The notes under the pieces were generated by a model. The model ran no database searches and had not been told where the DNA came from. It saw only the letters and a list, made by a program, of their open reading frames with translations. Shown here one piece after another: positions 35,257 to 44,314 of a DNA stretch of 64,000 nt. The position numbers and the translations under genes are program-made. The DNA lies in the NCBI GenBank assembly GCA_016710235.1, contig JADJLG010000001.1, positions 2,283,501 through 2,347,500 on the forward strand, given 5' to 3'. Position 1 is the stretch's first letter, and the number at the start of each line of letters is the position of its first letter. Source of the stretch: Saprospiraceae bacterium (GTDB lineage Bacteria; Bacteroidota; Bacteroidia; Chitinophagales; Saprospiraceae).

Positions 35257-36588
35257 ATGATCATCCAAATCGTTTTATTCCTTTTAGTTACAATTACTGT
35301 TGCATTTATTGCTACTAAAAGATTCAATAGAATCTTTCGTATGATCATGTTGGGGAAAGAAGGTACCCTGCCAAATGATCATTCAGGTATTCGATGGAAG
35401 AATATGATTATGTTTGCTTTGGGGCAAAAGAAAATGTTTGAAAAACCGATATCGGGCATATTTCACCTATTCATTTATGTCGCATTTTTATTTACACAAA
35501 TTGATCTCATTGAAATTGTCATTGATGGCATTAGTGGACAACATAGAATATTAAGACCATTCTTGTCGATTCTTTATCCACTTATGATCAACTTTATTGA
35601 AATTCTTTCCGTATTGGCATTTATTGCGACAATTGTTTTTTTATTGAGACGAAATGTTCTGCGCCTGGACAGATTTCAAAAACCGGAGCTAAAAGGATGG
35701 CCTTTCAGAGATGCGAATTTAATTTTATGCGGAGAGATACTTTTAATTACTGGAATTTTCCTGATGAATGGAGCAGATCAAGTTTTGCAAGACAGACATT
35801 ACGGCCATTACATCAACACAGGCAATCTTTATATGTCGGGGATGTTGGTATCGCCTTCCTTATCTGAACTTTCAAATGCTTCTTTGGTAATGATTGAGAG
35901 GTTGGGCTGGTGGTTGCATTATCTGGTTATTCTCGGATTTATTTTGTATTTGCCATTTTCAAAACATTTACACATTTTTTTAGCATTTCCTCAGGCTTAT
36001 TTTTCAAAGCTAAGCTCACGGGGTATGATGAGCCCAATGTTTGCTATCGAAAATGAAGTTAGATCCATGCTAGGCCAGGAACCAACACATTCAGAAACTG
36101 TGGCAGTAGAAGATTTTGGTGCCAAGGATGTTTTCGATTTGGATCAAAGAGTGTTATTGTCAGCAATGACTTGTACTGAGTGTGGTCGATGCACTCAACT
36201 TTGTCCGGCAAATCAGACTGGAAAAGTATTGTCACCAAGGAAAATTGTGATGGATGTAAGAGACAGAATGGAAGACATTTCTACAATGAGTGCTAAAATC
36301 TCAGTTGAAAGAGTAAATTCAAAATTACAGTTTGATGATGGAAAATCATTGTTTGATAAAATATCAGCAGAAGAATTATATGCGTGTACTAGTTGTAATG
36401 CATGTGTAGAAGCATGTCCTGTTTTAATTGATCCTTTAGAAATTATTCTTCAAATGAGAAGGTATGATATATTGGTAAATTCATCAGGACCCGCAGAATG
36501 GTTGCCTATGTTCAACAGTCTTGAGAACAATCAATCAGTGTGGTCTCTTTCTGCCTCTAGAACCGAATGGTTGAATGAAAATATTTAA
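35257..36588 (+). CDS. Membrane-anchored 4Fe-4S protein of a heterodisulfide-reductase-like module
   Basis: The 443-residue product has about six membrane segments in its first 260 residues, similar to the cytochrome-b-like or HdrE-like N-terminus of such proteins. It then has two 4Fe-4S clusters: CTECGRCTQLCP (about 308-319) and CTSCNACVEACP (about 376-387). It would pass electrons between the quinone pool and its soluble partner, the CCG-domain protein encoded 34 bases downstream. Whether the membrane part binds haem is unclear; candidate His residues occur in HLFIYV, HYGHYI and HYLV. The physiological donor and acceptor are unknown. Confidence 0.82.
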   Translation: MIIQIVLFLLVTITVAFIATKRFNRIFRMIMLGKEGTLPNDHSGIRWKNMIMFALGQKKMFEKPISGIFHLFIYVAFLFTQIDLIEIVIDGISGQHRILRPFLSILYPLMINFIEILSVLAFIATIVFLLRRNVLRLDRFQKPELKGWPFRDANLILCGEILLITGIFLMNGADQVLQDRHYGHYINTGNLYMSGMLVSPSLSELSNASLVMIERLGWWLHYLVILGFILYLPFSKHLHIFLAFPQAYFSKLSSRGMMSPMFAIENEVRSMLGQEPTHSETVAVEDFGAKDVFDLDQRVLLSAMTCTECGRCTQLCPANQTGKVLSPRKIVMDVRDRMEDISTMSAKISVERVNSKLQFDDGKSLFDKISAEELYACTSCNACVEACPVLIDPLEIILQMRRYDILVNSSGPAEWLPMFNSLENNQSVWSLSASRTEWLNENI

Positions 36589-36622
36589 AATCAAAAGTTG
36601 CATTAAAATAAAAGAGTAAGTG

Positions 36623-37402
36623 ATGAACCAAGTACCAATCATGAGTGAAGTATTCGCTGCTGGGGAACAAATAGATTTTTTATTTTGGGTTGGGTGTGCA
36701 GGAAATTTTGATGCCCGCGCCCAAAAAATAACTCGAGCTTTCTGTAAAATATTAGATCATGTAAATGCAAAGTATGCAATACTCGGTGATGAAGAAAAAT
36801 GTACAGGAGACCCTGCGCGTAGAGCTGGAAATGAATTTTTGTTTCAGATGCTGGCCATCCAGAACATAGAATCCTTAAATTCTTATCAAATAAAGAATAT
36901 TGTCTGTACTTGTCCACATTGCTTTAATACTTTGAAAAATGAATATCCTGGATTGGGTGGAATATATCACGTATTGCATTACTCAGAGTTCCTGGATGAA
37001 CTGATTAAAACAGGTAAATTGAAAGTGAATACTCACATCGAGTCTCAGAAAGTTGCTTATCATGATTCGTGCTATCTAGGTAGAGTAAATGATGTATATG
37101 AAGCTCCTAGGAATGTATTGGAATCTTTGAATACTGAAATAGCTGAAATGACAAGGAGTAGAAAATTGGGAATGTGCTGTGGTGCCGGTGGCGCTCAAAT
37201 GTTTAAAGAAGAGGAGAAGGGATCTATTCGTGTGAATGAAGAACGCGTTACACAACTTCTGGATACAGGCGCAACAAAAATTATTGCCAATTGTCCTTTT
37301 TGTATCACCATGTTGCAGGATGGAGTAAAAGCCAAAGACAAGCAAGATGAAGTGACAGTATATGATATATCTGAATGGATTATTCAGCAAAATATATTTT
37401 AA
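36623..37402 (+). CDS. CCG-domain (HdrB-like) Fe-S protein
   Basis: The 259-residue protein carries the cysteine-rich CCG motifs of heterodisulfide reductase subunit B and glycolate oxidase iron-sulfur subunits. These are the FWVGCAGN and CTGDPARR region, VCTCPHCFNTLKNEYP, the later YHDSCYLGR, CCGAGGAQMF and ANCPFC. Such proteins use a noncubane or bridged 4Fe-4S cluster for thiol or disulfide chemistry. I chose ATG 36623 over the GTG just before it. It follows the membrane Fe-S gene and is followed with no gap by the gene at 37403, so all three are one operon. Confidence 0.85.
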   Translation: MNQVPIMSEVFAAGEQIDFLFWVGCAGNFDARAQKITRAFCKILDHVNAKYAILGDEEKCTGDPARRAGNEFLFQMLAIQNIESLNSYQIKNIVCTCPHCFNTLKNEYPGLGGIYHVLHYSEFLDELIKTGKLKVNTHIESQKVAYHDSCYLGRVNDVYEAPRNVLESLNTEIAEMTRSRKLGMCCGAGGAQMFKEEEKGSIRVNEERVTQLLDTGATKIIANCPFCITMLQDGVKAKDKQDEVTVYDISEWIIQQNIF

Positions 37403-37888
37403 ATGGTAGACTTTCTTGGTTTTCCGGAAGATTCGCGAGTGTGGATTTTTGCATCAGATAAGAGAATAGATGATTCAAAAATTTCAGACCTGTATGAGAG
37501 AGTGCAACAGTTCGTTCAAAACTGGTCAAGTCATGGCACACAGCTTAGAGCAAGCGGTGGGGTGATCCATAATTATTTTGTAATTTTAATGGTGGATGAA
37601 GACATCAATAAACCGGGCGGATGCTCAATAGACTCTTCTGTCCATTTTATTAAAAGTTTGGAAAATGAGTTTCAGCTTCATTTTTTTGACAGGCAGTTGT
37701 TGTATTATATTTTTGAAGATGAAGTAAAAGTTGTTACAGTAGATGAGCTGACTGACTTGTATAAATCAGGCGGAGTGAAGAATGATACTTTATTCTTTGA
37801 TTTACTTGTGAAGTCGAAATCTGAATTTAACCAGTTTTGGCTCAAGCCTTTGCAAAATTCCTGGCATAGGAAATTCGTCCAAATTTAA
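37403..37888 (+). CDS. Conserved Bacteroidota protein of the Fe-S module, often misnamed ABC transporter ATPase
   Basis: The 161-residue product has an N-terminal strand-helix start (VWIFASDKRI), a central block with LRASGGVIHNYFVILMVDED and a C-terminal helical part. Orthologues downstream of the two Fe-S genes are commonly labelled ABC transporter ATPase, but no Walker A, Walker B or signature motif is present here, so that name is not supported. The ATG follows the preceding TAA with no gap, which points to coupled translation and a role with the Fe-S pair. Function unknown. Confidence 0.75.
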   Translation: MVDFLGFPEDSRVWIFASDKRIDDSKISDLYERVQQFVQNWSSHGTQLRASGGVIHNYFVILMVDEDINKPGGCSIDSSVHFIKSLENEFQLHFFDRQLLYYIFEDEVKVVTVDELTDLYKSGGVKNDTLFFDLLVKSKSEFNQFWLKPLQNSWHRKFVQI

Positions 37889-38022
37889 ATTTTTATTTAG
37901 ACCACACCCTCAGTTTGGATATATTGAATCATTTATTACTTCTATTTCAGGATTTCGTAGCTTGGAATGAGCAGTTCGTCGAAGTATTTTTATTATATTC
38001 AATTTTGCATTAAATTTGGAGT

Positions 38023-38481
38023 ATGATCAGTAAGATTAAAAAGTATTTTGGGATTGAATCAGTAAAAATTCAAATCGTTGAATTGGATAGGGTTGAGAAG
38101 AACCTGTTTTTGTTTAAGCTTCAGATGAATACGATTACAAGTGCAGAAGTAGAAAGCATAGAAGTGGAACTGATAGAACACTATTCATTGGGTAGAGGGC
38201 GATCTAAGAAAAATGAAAGTTATGTATTGGGCCATTCACACTTTTCTGGACCTTGGAGCATTGCAGAAGATGAAGATACTACAATTGAGGGCACTGTGCT
38301 ATCCATATCTCTTAAATCACCCATTGATGAAATAGAAAGTAAGAATATACTTCTCAAACCTGCAATCAGATTAGCAAAAATTCTAAAAGGTGTAAATTCA
38401 CTCTATGAGTTGAAAGTCAGAGGGATAGTCAAAGGTAGCGCTGTCCCCGCTTTAGCATCAAAAAAATTTGAAATCAAATAA
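38023..38481 (+). CDS. Hypothetical protein, beta-rich, possibly arrestin/Spo0M-like
   Basis: The 152-residue product has no signal peptide or membrane segment. It alternates short beta-like stretches (VKIQIVELD, NLFLFKLQM, VESIEVELI) with charged turns, and ends with YELKVRGIVKGSAVPALASKKFEIK-like sequence (motifs YELKVRGIVKG and PALASKKFEI). The pattern recalls the immunoglobulin-like sandwich of arrestin/Spo0M proteins, but the resemblance is weak. A CAATTTTG sequence about 20 bases before the start may be part of a promoter. It is a single gene; the function is unknown. Confidence 0.6.
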   Translation: MISKIKKYFGIESVKIQIVELDRVEKNLFLFKLQMNTITSAEVESIEVELIEHYSLGRGRSKKNESYVLGHSHFSGPWSIAEDEDTTIEGTVLSISLKSPIDEIESKNILLKPAIRLAKILKGVNSLYELKVRGIVKGSAVPALASKKFEIK

Positions 38482-38597
38482 AGGCCTCGCGATTTGGAGG
38501 TTCAAACGGAATTTTTGCTGGATGATGCCTCATTGTAATAGATTTCTTATAATATTCTGAGAATGCTAGATCACAGTGATATCTAGTATTTGTTGTG

Positions 38598-38605
38598 TAT
38601 CTTTG
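38598..38605 (+). promoter_or_regulatory. Promoter -7 element for the membrane protein gene at 38681
   Basis: TATCTTTG matches TAnnTTTG exactly and lies about 75 bases before the ATG. No clear -33 box is visible. Confidence 0.4.
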
Positions 38606-38680
38606 TTACTTCTAGAACAGGTAACTTAAAATTTGTTATTAGTACATCTAGATACATTTATTGTTTGCTTACAAGTATTT

Positions 38681-40528
38681 ATGAAGCCACACCTATTGTC
38701 GGACTATAGAAAGTTTCTATACCTTGGAATATTATTTGTATGCTTGATTTTGCTCACTTGGCATTATAACAGGAATACAAAACCACTTTATGATGTTTTT
38801 GGATATTATCTCTATCTCCCGGCGATTACCCATATCAACGACATCAAGTTGAAAGATTACAATAAAGTTGAAGATGTTTATCATAAGCTTGGTGGTGATG
38901 TAGTCTATCAAATTTACAAAGCACCAGGTACCGAAAACAATGTTATCATGTATCCTTTGGGTTTGTCCCTGGCATATTCACCGGCTTATTTTTCTGCTTA
39001 TGCCATTTCTGCGATTTTGGGCATAGACCATGAGTTTGGGACAAATCAGATTTACGTAAAGGCGGTAGTGTATTGGAGTTATATATGTGTCTTTATAGGT
39101 TTGTTCTTCCTTTTTAAATTTTTAGTGAAATATGTGGAAGAAAAATATGCTTTGATCACATTGATTATTTTGTCATTTGGCACCAATTTATTGTTGCATG
39201 GATTTATGAATGGGCAAGCGATGATGTCTCACTCATATTTATTTATGTATTATGCACTTTTATTATTTTATACAAAAAGTTTGATTGATGAATTTTCTGA
39301 AATAAAATTGACCATTATTTTTATAGTTATGGCTTTAATAGCTGTTATTCGGAATTCTGAGGTATTTTGTATTTTCCTTCCAGCCGGAATGTTGTGGTAT
39401 CATTGGCCTAAGATGAAGAGTGAAATACTTGTCATCAAGAATATGAAGACTTTAACTCCGGGATTGATTATTTTGAGTTTGCAAATCATTTATTGGAAGG
39501 TAGTAACAGGCCATTTTATTTATAATTCATATCAGGGGAATAATGGTCAGGCTCTTGAATTATTTAATCCCTATGTTTTAGAAGTACTGTTTAGTTTCAG
39601 GAAAGGATTATTCATATATACACCAATGGCAATATTTTTTGTAGTTGGATTTTGGAGTTTGTATAGGCATTGTAGAGAATGGTTTTGGCCGACAGTGATA
39701 TTTACTTTTCTCAATCTTTGGATTATTTGCAGTTGGACATGTTGGTGGTATGCGGATTCATTTGGGCAACGAGCTATAATTCCAATGTATGTGGTATGGA
39801 GCTTGGGTTTAGCATTATTTTTCCAACATTTCAAACGACTTAAGCTTTTATTTAAATTAATTACCATCGGCTCTATAGCTTGCTTTACTGTGCTAAACAT
39901 CTTTCAGATTTGGCAAATAAATAAAGGCATTTTGCCTACTGATTATATATCAACTCCTTTCTATTTCTCCACATTTGGACAAAGACATCCTATTTCTGAA
40001 CAACAAAGGAGTTTGATGCTGGAAGATGATAAATCTGTTATGATAGACAGTTTGCCGGATTTCTATAAAGAGAGAGTTGAGTATGAGTCTAGCTATCATG
40101 TAGATGCGAATTCTTTGAATTCCTTTCAACATTTAGATGCTAGCGTTGTAGTTTCACCTGAGCATGAATTTTCACAAGGAATCGTTTTGTCAAACCGGTA
40201 CTTCAATCAATCTGAATATAAGTGGATAAAATTAAGTTATACTTGTAAAGCTATGGTAGATACTACTGGTGTAGAACTCAATTTGGTAGCTGAGAGACAA
40301 AGAAAAGGTAAAAGTTTTGCTTGGAAGTGCAAATCAGCAAAAGATATCCTTTGGAAAAAAGATAGTGCCATTGTTATATCCACTTGGTATAAAGTTCCTC
40401 AAGTTGAAAGAGATAACGATGTGTTCAGATCATATCTCTGGTCAATGTCAAAAATTCCAATCGAAATTACCGGAATACAGTATGAGCTTTATAAATCAAA
40501 GAAAAACGCTAAGATTTTTTTATTCTAA
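38681..40528 (+). CDS. Multi-spanning membrane protein, GT-C glycosyltransferase-like
   Basis: The product (615 residues from the ATG at 38681) has roughly ten membrane segments in its first 430 residues, then a soluble C-terminal domain of about 180 residues. The N-terminal loop after the first segment (YDVFGYYLYLPA) and the YPLGLSLAYSPAYF stretch recall GT-C polyprenyl-phosphate sugar transferases, but I cannot point to the catalytic Asp with certainty. It could glycosylate secreted or surface molecules. A TTG 48 bases upstream would add non-conserved residues and is disfavoured. It is convergent with the TPR lipoprotein gene. Confidence 0.7.
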   Translation: MKPHLLSDYRKFLYLGILFVCLILLTWHYNRNTKPLYDVFGYYLYLPAITHINDIKLKDYNKVEDVYHKLGGDVVYQIYKAPGTENNVIMYPLGLSLAYSPAYFSAYAISAILGIDHEFGTNQIYVKAVVYWSYICVFIGLFFLFKFLVKYVEEKYALITLIILSFGTNLLLHGFMNGQAMMSHSYLFMYYALLLFYTKSLIDEFSEIKLTIIFIVMALIAVIRNSEVFCIFLPAGMLWYHWPKMKSEILVIKNMKTLTPGLIILSLQIIYWKVVTGHFIYNSYQGNNGQALELFNPYVLEVLFSFRKGLFIYTPMAIFFVVGFWSLYRHCREWFWPTVIFTFLNLWIICSWTCWWYADSFGQRAIIPMYVVWSLGLALFFQHFKRLKLLFKLITIGSIACFTVLNIFQIWQINKGILPTDYISTPFYFSTFGQRHPISEQQRSLMLEDDKSVMIDSLPDFYKERVEYESSYHVDANSLNSFQHLDASVVVSPEHEFSQGIVLSNRYFNQSEYKWIKLSYTCKAMVDTTGVELNLVAERQRKGKSFAWKCKSAKDILWKKDSAIVISTWYKVPQVERDNDVFRSYLWSMSKIPIEITGIQYELYKSKKNAKIFLF

Positions 40529-40548
40529 AATGATTGGTGTTAAGCCTA

Positions 40549-41451
40549 TTACTTTTTGTTTTTGTCCATCAATTCTTTAAGAACTTCTTCATCGCTTTTG
40601 CCGACATTTTGCAACAGGAGTTTAGCATCTTTTGCAAATTCATGATTTGGATATTTTTCAAGAAACTCTGTATAGTATTTTCTGGAATTAGTAGAATCAG
40701 CAAACGTTCCATCGAATAAAAATGCTTTCATGAACAATGCCATCGGAGCTCTTTTGTGGGTCGGATAATTGTCTATGATCCAATCATACAATGCAAAAGA
40801 CTTATCATAAGTTCGTAAGGTATTTGAAGTTTCTGCTGCTTTGAAAATGAATTCAGGAGTTTCTGAATCATTTGGAATTGTCAGTGCATATGCTTCACAT
40901 GCATCTACGTAAACCCTGGCATTTTCTTCGCTAAAACCCTTTATTGTATCTGAAAAAATAGCTTTACCGATTTCCAGAATGTATTCTTCCGGTGTAGCTA
41001 TTGAAGGTAAAGTCTTTTTCAGTTCAGCAGATTTTGGATCTTGAGGGTTTGCTTTTATATAGCAAAGTGACATCACATGTGCTGGAGCCAATCTATTCAG
41101 ACTATCGAGCAGCTGTACCATTTTCAATACATTTGTATTATGATCAGCCCTGTTGGGATACTCTTTCATCAAATTATTTAAAAATACGACTTGCTGTCCT
41201 TTATTACCCATTTTTTCACTTGCAGAAAGAGCCCTTTCTAGCACCAGCTCCTGATTTTTTTTGTCTTCTTTGTGATTTTTTAAAAAATCCAGATAGCTGG
41301 TAATCAAAGCATTATAAGTTTCTGGTGTGGCGTTTCCCGCAAAAGTATCCTCTGCAGTTTTTACCGCTGGATCGGATAACGATGATGAATTCTTGCATGA
41401 AGCCAAAAGAAGGCTGAAGGTGATGAGAAAACTATAATAAACGAATTTCAT
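40549..41451 (-). CDS. TPR-like lipoprotein
   Basis: The 300-residue product has a lipoprotein signal (lipobox LLLASC, Cys about 19), then helical TPR-like repeats, including SFALYDWIIDNYPTHKRAPMALFMKAF and KYYTEFLEKYPNHEFAKDAKLLL (motifs ALYDWIIDNYPTHKRA and YTEFLEKYPNHEFAKDA), which have the typical Y-P-x-H-x-x-A-x-x-A pattern of BamD/YbgF relatives. It would sit in the periplasm and act as a protein-binding scaffold. No partner gene is obvious. A full promoter lies directly upstream (41466-41498) with a leader of a few bases. Confidence 0.82.
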   Translation of the reverse strand: MKFVYYSFLITFSLLLASCKNSSSLSDPAVKTAEDTFAGNATPETYNALITSYLDFLKNHKEDKKNQELVLERALSASEKMGNKGQQVVFLNNLMKEYPNRADHNTNVLKMVQLLDSLNRLAPAHVMSLCYIKANPQDPKSAELKKTLPSIATPEEYILEIGKAIFSDTIKGFSEENARVYVDACEAYALTIPNDSETPEFIFKAAETSNTLRTYDKSFALYDWIIDNYPTHKRAPMALFMKAFLFDGTFADSTNSRKYYTEFLEKYPNHEFAKDAKLLLQNVGKSDEEVLKELMDKNKK

Positions 41452-41465
41452 AACATGATTTGCTG

Positions 41466-41498
41466 CAAAAATAAAGCAAATTAAGTATTGACTGTCAA
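41466..41498 (-). promoter_or_regulatory. Promoter of the TPR lipoprotein gene
   Basis: On the minus strand TTG (41496-41498) is followed after 22 bases by TATTTTTG (41466-41473), a full -7 match. The ATG is 14 bases further on. Confidence 0.5.
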
Positions 41499-41734
41499 TA
41501 CATTAAGATTTAACAAAAAATTGTATAGATGCTGATCCTCAAACCTGAACAGGGATTCACCAGTGAAGGAATCAAGGATTTAACTTAGAGCCAAACCCCC
41601 GGCATCATACGTCTTGACTTGAAGATTCCTCCGAAATAAAAATATGAGATTGTTTATAATATCCATTGAAAATTAAATTCATATTGATTAAAGACGATTT
41701 TTAATGTTGTAAAATTATCCCAATGCGAATTATA

Positions 41735-41765
41735 TTGTACTTCTGTCCAAATTAGTGTAATTTTG
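41735..41765 (+). promoter_or_regulatory. Promoter of the PKD cargo gene
   Basis: TTG at 41735-41737 is followed after 20 bases by TAATTTTG at 41758-41765, matching the Bacteroidota consensus. The leader to the ATG at 41871 would be about 100 bases. The rest of the 419-base divergent gap (41452-41870) shows no gene or strong structure. Confidence 0.55.
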
Positions 41766-41870
41766 CGAGATATTAGGCAGCAATTTTATAAAATGGGCAT
41801 AATACTTGAGTAAGTTGAATATCTTCAAAGAATTTATCGAATATTATCAATTGTTCCAAAAAAATACAGC

Positions 41871-43493
41871 ATGAAAAAAAGTTTAATTGCATTGTTTTCC
41901 CTCGTCTTTTTCTGCATATCCTATATCACAGAAGCACAAGTTTCTGATTATACAGTTGCAGGGAATGTACTCACTGTTACTAAAAATAAAGTAGCAAACT
42001 ACCCGATTCTGGTGACAGATTTGTCTACCAAGAAAACAGAAACCATCCTAACTGATCGGAATGGATATTATTTTTATGAAGCGAAACCTTCGGCATCAAG
42101 TATTTCGGAGTATTTGTTCCAGGTAAAGGATCCATGTGCGACCACACCTCAAGAGTTCAGATACAGGCCTCAGAAAGGACTTACAAACCATGATTTTATA
42201 ATCTGTGATCTTGCAGTTAATCCAGCTGGCTGCCCTGTGAAATTCAATTATAAGGTTGGAGTGAACAATACAGTTGAGTTCACAGCAACACCTCCTAATA
42301 AATCAGGTGAATACTCTTGGGAATTTGGTGACGGAAGCAGTGGGACAGGTAATCCAATAAGTCATACCTACGCTGCTGAAGGAACATACAAAGTAATTTT
42401 GGTGTACAAGGATTCAATCTGTACATCCAGTGCCATACTAGAAGTGGTAATCGGTTCAAATCGCAAGCCTACGTCATTCAATGCATCTTGTTGCGCTAAA
42501 ATTATGATCAAATCAGTAGCGCCTACTGTAAGTAATACAGGATTATTCTTCGAATTTACAGCGAGTTCAGATGCAAAGAATGCCAAAATTACCTGGGATT
42601 TTGGTGATGGTAGCCCAAAAGAGGAAGGCAACCCTGTTAGACACAAATATGATTCTGTAGGGAGGTATTTGGTCACTGCATATATCGAATCCGAATTCTG
42701 CAAAGTAGCGGTTTCAACCTGGATTCAAGTAATAGATTCAAAAAACCCCAATCCATGTGCAATTGACTTTAGTGCCAGAGTAAATCAGTTGGAAGCCAGC
42801 TTTACACCCACCTCTAGTCAAAAACCGGACAAGGTGTTTTGGGATTTTGGCGATGGAACAACATCAAATGATTTGCAGCCGGTCCATGTGTACTCGAAAG
42901 AAGGAATTTATAAAGTAAAACTTGTAATGGTGTTTGGTACACAAGAATGCATTATCGTCAAGGAAATACAAGTTGGGAAGAATACCGGAAATCCTTGTGG
43001 CTTTGACTGGTATTTCAAAACTGACCAACTTACACTTTATGCTCAAGGTAATTTTAGACAAAAGCCGGATAGCGTGTTGTGGAGTTTTGGGGATAGCACA
43101 TATTCAAAGGATCTGGTGGTCACTCACAAGTACAACTCTCCCGGAACTTATGTGGTAACTCTAACTGTTTGGATAAACGGGGTTGAATGTAGCGTGCAAA
43201 AGAAAATAGAGATTAAAGCAGGATTTCAAAACCCGGATATAGAAATTACAAATATTAACCCTAATCCAGCTACAGATAACATAGATGTCACTGTCAAAAG
43301 TGATGGACAGTACAAAGTAGTTGTTGCCATTTCTGATGTGAGAGGAAATGTGCTAGAGAAATATAGCTTAGAGCTTATGCCAAATGAAAATCATATTCCT
43401 ATAAATCTGGATAATATTAGTCCAGGTGTATATTATTTACTGATTTATTACAATAATAACATCGTTGCAAAATCGAATTTTGTAAAGAAATAA
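41871..43493 (+). CDS. Secreted multi-PKD-domain protein with T9SS tail
   Basis: The 540-residue product has a signal peptide (residues 1-23, ending TEAQ), a beta-sandwich N-terminal domain (about 28-110, with a carboxypeptidase-regulatory-like LTDRNGYYFYEA turn), then four PKD domains in order. Their signatures are WEFGDGSSGTG, WDFGDGSPKEEG, WDFGDGTTSND and WSFGDSTYSKD, each followed by 'V-x-H-x-Y-x-x-x-G-x-Y-x-V'. The last 80 or so residues (NINPNPATDNIDV to the end) are a T9SS sorting domain. PKD domains mediate protein and glycan contacts on surfaces. No catalytic domain is present, so it is likely an adhesive or structural protein. A strong terminator follows. Confidence 0.9.
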   Translation: MKKSLIALFSLVFFCISYITEAQVSDYTVAGNVLTVTKNKVANYPILVTDLSTKKTETILTDRNGYYFYEAKPSASSISEYLFQVKDPCATTPQEFRYRPQKGLTNHDFIICDLAVNPAGCPVKFNYKVGVNNTVEFTATPPNKSGEYSWEFGDGSSGTGNPISHTYAAEGTYKVILVYKDSICTSSAILEVVIGSNRKPTSFNASCCAKIMIKSVAPTVSNTGLFFEFTASSDAKNAKITWDFGDGSPKEEGNPVRHKYDSVGRYLVTAYIESEFCKVAVSTWIQVIDSKNPNPCAIDFSARVNQLEASFTPTSSQKPDKVFWDFGDGTTSNDLQPVHVYSKEGIYKVKLVMVFGTQECIIVKEIQVGKNTGNPCGFDWYFKTDQLTLYAQGNFRQKPDSVLWSFGDSTYSKDLVVTHKYNSPGTYVVTLTVWINGVECSVQKKIEIKAGFQNPDIEITNINPNPATDNIDVTVKSDGQYKVVVAISDVRGNVLEKYSLELMPNENHIPINLDNISPGVYYLLIYYNNNIVAKSNFVKK

Positions 43494-43517
43494 AGACCAT
43501 TAATAAAAATTTGTATA

Positions 43518-43553
43518 AAAAGGTCTCGAATGTTGAAATTCGGGACCTTTTTT
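43518..43553 (+). terminator. Intrinsic terminator after the PKD gene
   Basis: A 14-bp stem with one G-T pair, AAAAGGTCTCGAAT (43518-43531) with ATTCGGGACCTTTT (43538-43551), has a 6-base loop and a short T run. It lies 25 bases after the stop codon. Confidence 0.85.
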
Positions 43554-43636
43554 ATTAGGCAGGAATATCAATTGGAATGAGAACTGAAATTCACGCAATA
43601 ATTAAACCAATACGAAAATACCAAAAATATAATAAT

Positions 43637-43644
43637 TATATTTG
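43637..43644 (+). promoter_or_regulatory. Promoter -7 element for TfoX_N gene
   Basis: TATATTTG matches TAnnTTTG. It spans a TTG at 43642 that could otherwise be taken as a start codon, and places transcription start shortly after, supporting the ATG at 43687. Confidence 0.45.
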
Positions 43645-43686
43645 GACCATAGTCAGATTAGATTACAAAACGCAATTTATATCATT

Positions 43687-44046
43687 ATGCCATTTGATGA
43701 ATTGTTTGCTAATAGAATAAGGAAAGTACTTGATGAAAAAGATGTTCATTACACTGAAAAGAAAATGTTCAGTGGGATTTGTTTTCTTGTCGATGATAAA
43801 ATGCTCTGCGGGACACATCAAGACAAAATGACTATGGAAAACCTGCTCCTTTGCAGGTTGAGCGAGGAGGATTTTTTAGAAACAATTGAACTTGCTGAAA
43901 GTAAAGAGATGAATTTTACCGGAAAACCGATGAAAGGATTTGTTTATATCACTGAACAAGGCACACAATCAAACAAAGCACTTGAAAAGTGGCTGCAACT
44001 GTGTTTGAACTTTAACCCTTTGGCAAAAAAAAGTAAGAAGAAATAA
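43687..44046 (+). CDS. TfoX N-terminal domain protein
   Basis: The 119-residue product matches the stand-alone TfoX_N domain: MPFDELFANRIRKVL, EKKMFSGICFLVDDKMLCG, a middle with LLLCRL, and the MNFTGKPMKGFVYI motif that closes the fold. The tail is lysine-rich. Related proteins include the competence regulator TfoX of gamma-proteobacteria, but stand-alone copies are widespread and have no proven role in transformation. I chose the ATG at 43687 because the upstream TTG sits in the promoter. It is a single gene. Confidence 0.85.
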   Translation: MPFDELFANRIRKVLDEKDVHYTEKKMFSGICFLVDDKMLCGTHQDKMTMENLLLCRLSEEDFLETIELAESKEMNFTGKPMKGFVYITEQGTQSNKALEKWLQLCLNFNPLAKKSKKK

Positions 44047-44256
44047 GACGATTCTCATCTGAGAACACCATCGGATTCCTATTGAAGATCGCAAGAATGA
44101 TACGATAGAATTTTGATTTTTAATGATTTTAGATTATTTTTTTGAAAATTTTGGATAGACCCAACGGATTTGTTGACATACTGCCTTTAGTTTGCATGCC
44201 TCTGTATTTTGATCACCAACTGTCTTTATTCTCCCAAACTGCTGAGTCTTATTCGA

Positions 44257-44264
44257 TATATTTG
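44257..44264 (+). promoter_or_regulatory. Promoter -7 element for the alcohol dehydrogenase gene
   Basis: TATATTTG matches TAnnTTTG about 50 bases before the ATG at 44315. No clear -33 box is seen. Confidence 0.4.
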
Positions 44265-44314
44265 CTGTCCAGATAGAAGCTTAACTTGATTCAGTGAAGC
44301 CACTGTCTATAAAG

